From Utricularia gibba (Eukaryota > Streptophyta > Magnoliopsida > Lamiales > Lentibulariaceae), in the NCBI GenBank assembly GCA_002189035.1, contig NEEC01000009.1, forward strand, positions 310,001 to 374,000: a stretch of DNA of 64,000 nt. The letters are read 5' to 3'. A program made the translations under genes and the position numbers. The notes beneath the pieces were generated by a model. That model worked only from the letters and a program-made list of their open reading frames with translations, was not told the origin of the DNA and did not search any database. Of this stretch, positions 61,961 to 64,000 are shown one piece after another (within the stretch, counting starts at the first letter, position 1; every line of letters begins with the position of its first letter).

Positions 61961-62165
61961 TCAAATTGTTCCACTTTGAGAAGATTAAATTTTATGTCAA
62001 ACACCTAATAGATTTGTTGATTGACTTATAACCCTTTAAACACCTTTTGATTCATTTTTGCTTTTGATCTAGTGATTGGGTCAAGTGAGATTATTAGAGG
62101 TTTATTAATCTTCTATCATTTATCTTTATTATGACCATCTATAACATCCATGATATCATCAGTAA
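61960..62165 (-). pseudogene. Second copy of the gypsy pol 3' end
   Basis: Beyond the right-hand LTR, sequence matching 56092-56340 (the last codons of pol) continues in the same order and strand. The arrangement is therefore pol end, LTR, gag-pol, LTR, as in tandem elements sharing one LTR. Confidence 0.75.
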
Positions 62166-62199
62166 TGGTAACAATTTACCTTCCAACTTCTTGTATTTA

Positions 62200-62480
62200 T
62201 CCTTGCAATATTTATCTTTTTCATTTCAAGATTAAAGCTATTCTCCAATTTACATAAAAAGTGATATAATACATCTTAGGTTTATGCCACTTTGATTTTT
62301 CAAATGTATAGGGAAGTTCTAAGATTGTAGTTGGGCAAATGTGCTTTCAATAATATCTTCAGATGTGAAGTATAGTCAATATTCCAACTATTCTCAAATC
62401 TCCCTGTATCAACCACATATTGTTTGAGAATCATTAGAAATATTTGATCTTACTTCATTGATCATATGCAATTTCCCCTC
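62200..62480 (-). pseudogene. ORF1 fragment of PIF element 3 (N-terminal side)
   Basis: The reverse strand at about 62430-62330 reads VDTGRFENSWNIDYTSHL and KILLKAHLPNYNLRTSLYI. This aligns with NGFRSGYHRALETEFLKLHP and following residues of ORF1 in element 2, a Myb/SANT-like domain. It is separated from its C-terminal side (55480-55725) by the gypsy element. A stop follows. Confidence 0.55.
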
Positions 62481-62827
62481 TTTGTTTTCATAGTTTCCTC
62501 AGATATTGGAACAATAAAACGATGAAAACAATAAAATAAATAAAGCAAGATGATTAAAAAAGCAAAGTTGGAAAAATAGAGTACTACAAACACCCAAATG
62601 CAATGAAGAGTTAAAAAGAAACGTAGGATTTTTATATTTTATTTAAACAGCAATATGGATATAAATATCTTTTCCTAAAAATAAAACTTCTAAAACTTAT
62701 TTAATATAATACCTCTAATTCATTAACTAAATACATCTCATCCCATCTACAAATCCCTATCCCATTTACATATGCCTATTTAAATATTTTCTAGTATATT
62801 CAAATTCCATAACCAAACACACCCTAA

Positions 62828-63670
62828 TGGATCATGAGTTTCCAGTCTAAAAGCCAATGAACTGCTGCAAGTAAATGAAATGTATGAAAAATCGCATGTT
62901 GGTAGTGCCAAGTCTCTTCCAGAAAACTGTACTGAACGAAAAGCTGATGGAAGAAAAACAAAGACAGCTGATTTACTACATAGAAGAACCATGCGGGCTG
63001 GGATTGATTCACTCATATGGAAAACTCTACGGTTGAACAAAATAAACCCAAGTTCCCAATTCACACAGCTTGTCAGCAGATGATTTCACCACTACAAATA
63101 CTTGGGAGTCCCTGAAAGAGAGAAGAAAGCCCTTGATTCAAAAGTGCACAAGCATGATCTACAATATCACAGAAAGAATATTTTCATGGGACGCATATCA
63201 AGAGGATTATTATTGCATGGTAGGAACGCTCATGATGGCTTAGAGATATGCACAGGAAGCAGGGGAGAGCAAGCTTCTACAAGACTACTGCTTTCCGCAA
63301 GTGTTGTGATGGTGGGGTGTTAAGTTTACACCCCAAAGATACCCGACTTTAGTCCTACTAATGTGATTTGTTTGCGTCCATTTAACTTACTGCAACAAGC
63401 ATATGGATGAATGTAGCGGTTGCAGCAGCAAGAGAAATGGATCACATAAATCAACTAAAGAAAAAATAGAATCTTATGGTTGCTTCATTTATGGGCAAAA
63501 TTACTTAACGGTCGTTTTGGCAACTTTAGGCTCGCATTGTAATTCATGATATGAGAGCAAGGAGACAAGAGCGGCTCTAAATGCAACTGTGAATCGAACC
63601 AAATAGTGTACCATAATGCACAACTCTTAGGGAATGAAAGGCAGACGCATCTGAAAAGTACCTTTTTCTG
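62828..63670. other. Spacer and presumed 3' UTR of the proline-rich gene
   Basis: No gene recognised. The part nearest 63670 should be 3' UTR of the reverse-strand gene. Frames of 62-94 codons on both strands at 62780-63083 have no known relatives. Confidence 0.4.
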
Positions 63671-64000
63671 TTAACTTTGAGGAGGATTCGGTGGAGGTGG
63701 CATTCCAGGCCTTGGTTGCCCAAATCCTTGCATCTGTCCCCTGGACCTGGAGGCGGCATACCTGGCCTCGGCGGCTGCTGACCTGGTGGAGGACCTCCAG
63801 GCATTCCCGGCCTTGGAGGTCCACCAGGTGGTGGTGGCCCGCGCATCATCTGTGGAGGTGGCATCATGGGTGGCCTTTGTCCAAACTGCGGGGGTGGAGC
63901 AAATCCAGCAGGTGGCGGACCCCCAGGTCTGAACTGCGGCGGAGGTGGCATCGGCATTCCAGGCCTCGGTGGAAAAGCACCAGGCGGTGGTGCCATCTGC
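63671..64000 (-). CDS. Pro/Gly/Met-rich C-terminus of a probable splicing protein (partial)
   Basis: The reverse strand enters from the window edge reading APPPGAFPPRPGMPMPPPP, QFGQRPPMMPPPQMMRGPPP and GGPPRPGMPGGPPPGQQPP. Such tails occur in plant spliceosomal proteins (SF3B4/SAP49-like, SmB, U1-C); I favour SF3B4-like but cannot exclude the others without the N-terminus. Near 63737 the frame is lost: one frame runs on as GDRCKDLG, while another gives QMQGFGQPRPGMPPPPNPPQS and a stop at 63671-63673, clearly the true end. A run of four G (minus strand, 63738-63741) where five would keep frame explains this: one base missing, in the plant or in the assembly. Confidence 0.55.
   Translation of the reverse strand, partial: ADGTTAWCFSTEAWNADATSAAVQTWGSATCWICSTPAVWTKATHDATSTDDARATTTWWTSKAGNAWRSSTRSAAAEARYAASRSRGQMQGFGQPRPGMPPPPNPPQS

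Larger units (their letters stand above)
52161..62824 (+). mobile_element. PIF/Harbinger element 3, composite with nested retroelements
   Basis: Left end GGGTGTGTTCGATTA and the reverse of the right end GGGTGTGTTTGGTTA match at 13 of 15 positions. Both are flanked by TAA (52158-52160 and 62825-62827). Inside are a plus-strand transposase fragment (54740-55300) and a minus-strand ORF1 split into 62200-62480 and 55480-55725, the same tail-to-tail layout as elements 1 and 2. A copia-type LTR repeat (52805-54196) and a gypsy element (about 55726-62165) account for most of the length. The ends and the gene order support one old element, but the span is inferred. Confidence 0.65.

Overview
This window looks like nuclear DNA of a flowering plant, probably a dicot or other non-grass. 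The genes have many short GT-AG introns. The gene set is plant-specific: an organelle RNA-editing RRM protein, a CCH-type copper chaperone and a full-size PDR/ABCG transporter. There are decayed scraps of plastid (ycf3) and mitochondrial (nad7) genes. The species cannot be named from sequence alone.

Layout of the gene-bearing part. 1.0-1.6 kb: remnant of an FCP1/NLI-type HAD phosphatase gene. 1.82-1.95 kb: plastid ycf3 fragment. 3.2-5.9 kb (+): MFS transporter gene with 14 coding exons (438 aa). 6.2-8.1 kb (+): ORRM1-like gene with 9 exons (393 aa). 18.7-19.8 kb (+): CCH-like copper chaperone with a very repetitive charged tail (156 aa). 21.4-27.3 kb (+): PDR-type ABCG transporter with 19 exons (1414 aa). 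49.7-51.7 kb (-): short helicase-like gene (342 aa). 63.67-64.0 kb (-): proline-rich C-terminus of a probable splicing protein, cut by the window edge. In all multi-exon models the splice phases join without a break.

The rest is dominated by nested transposons. A decayed Ty1/copia element lies at about 9.9-18.0 kb. Three related PIF/Harbinger elements lie at 30.0-35.3, 35.3-39.8 and 52.2-62.8 kb. Each has a Myb/SANT-like ORF1 and a DDE transposase arranged tail to tail. The first two sit end to end inside one Mutator-like (MULE) transposase gene. The first carries a solo LTR in its transposase (5-bp target duplication) and a gypsy fragment. The second carries an intron-containing fragment of the same FCP1-like phosphatase family found at 1.0-1.6 kb, so it is a gene-capturing (Pack-type) element. 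The third is split by a Ty3/gypsy retrotransposon. The intergenic DNA at 8.3-18.6, 27.4-29.8 and 40-49 kb is AT-rich repeat decay.

The genes do not form a pathway; they are ordinary neighbours on a plant chromosome. The most interesting material is the layered transposition history, the gene capture, a catalytic-residue substitution in the ABC transporter and the repeat tail of the copper chaperone. I found no CRISPR array, rRNA, tRNA or bacterial-type operon.
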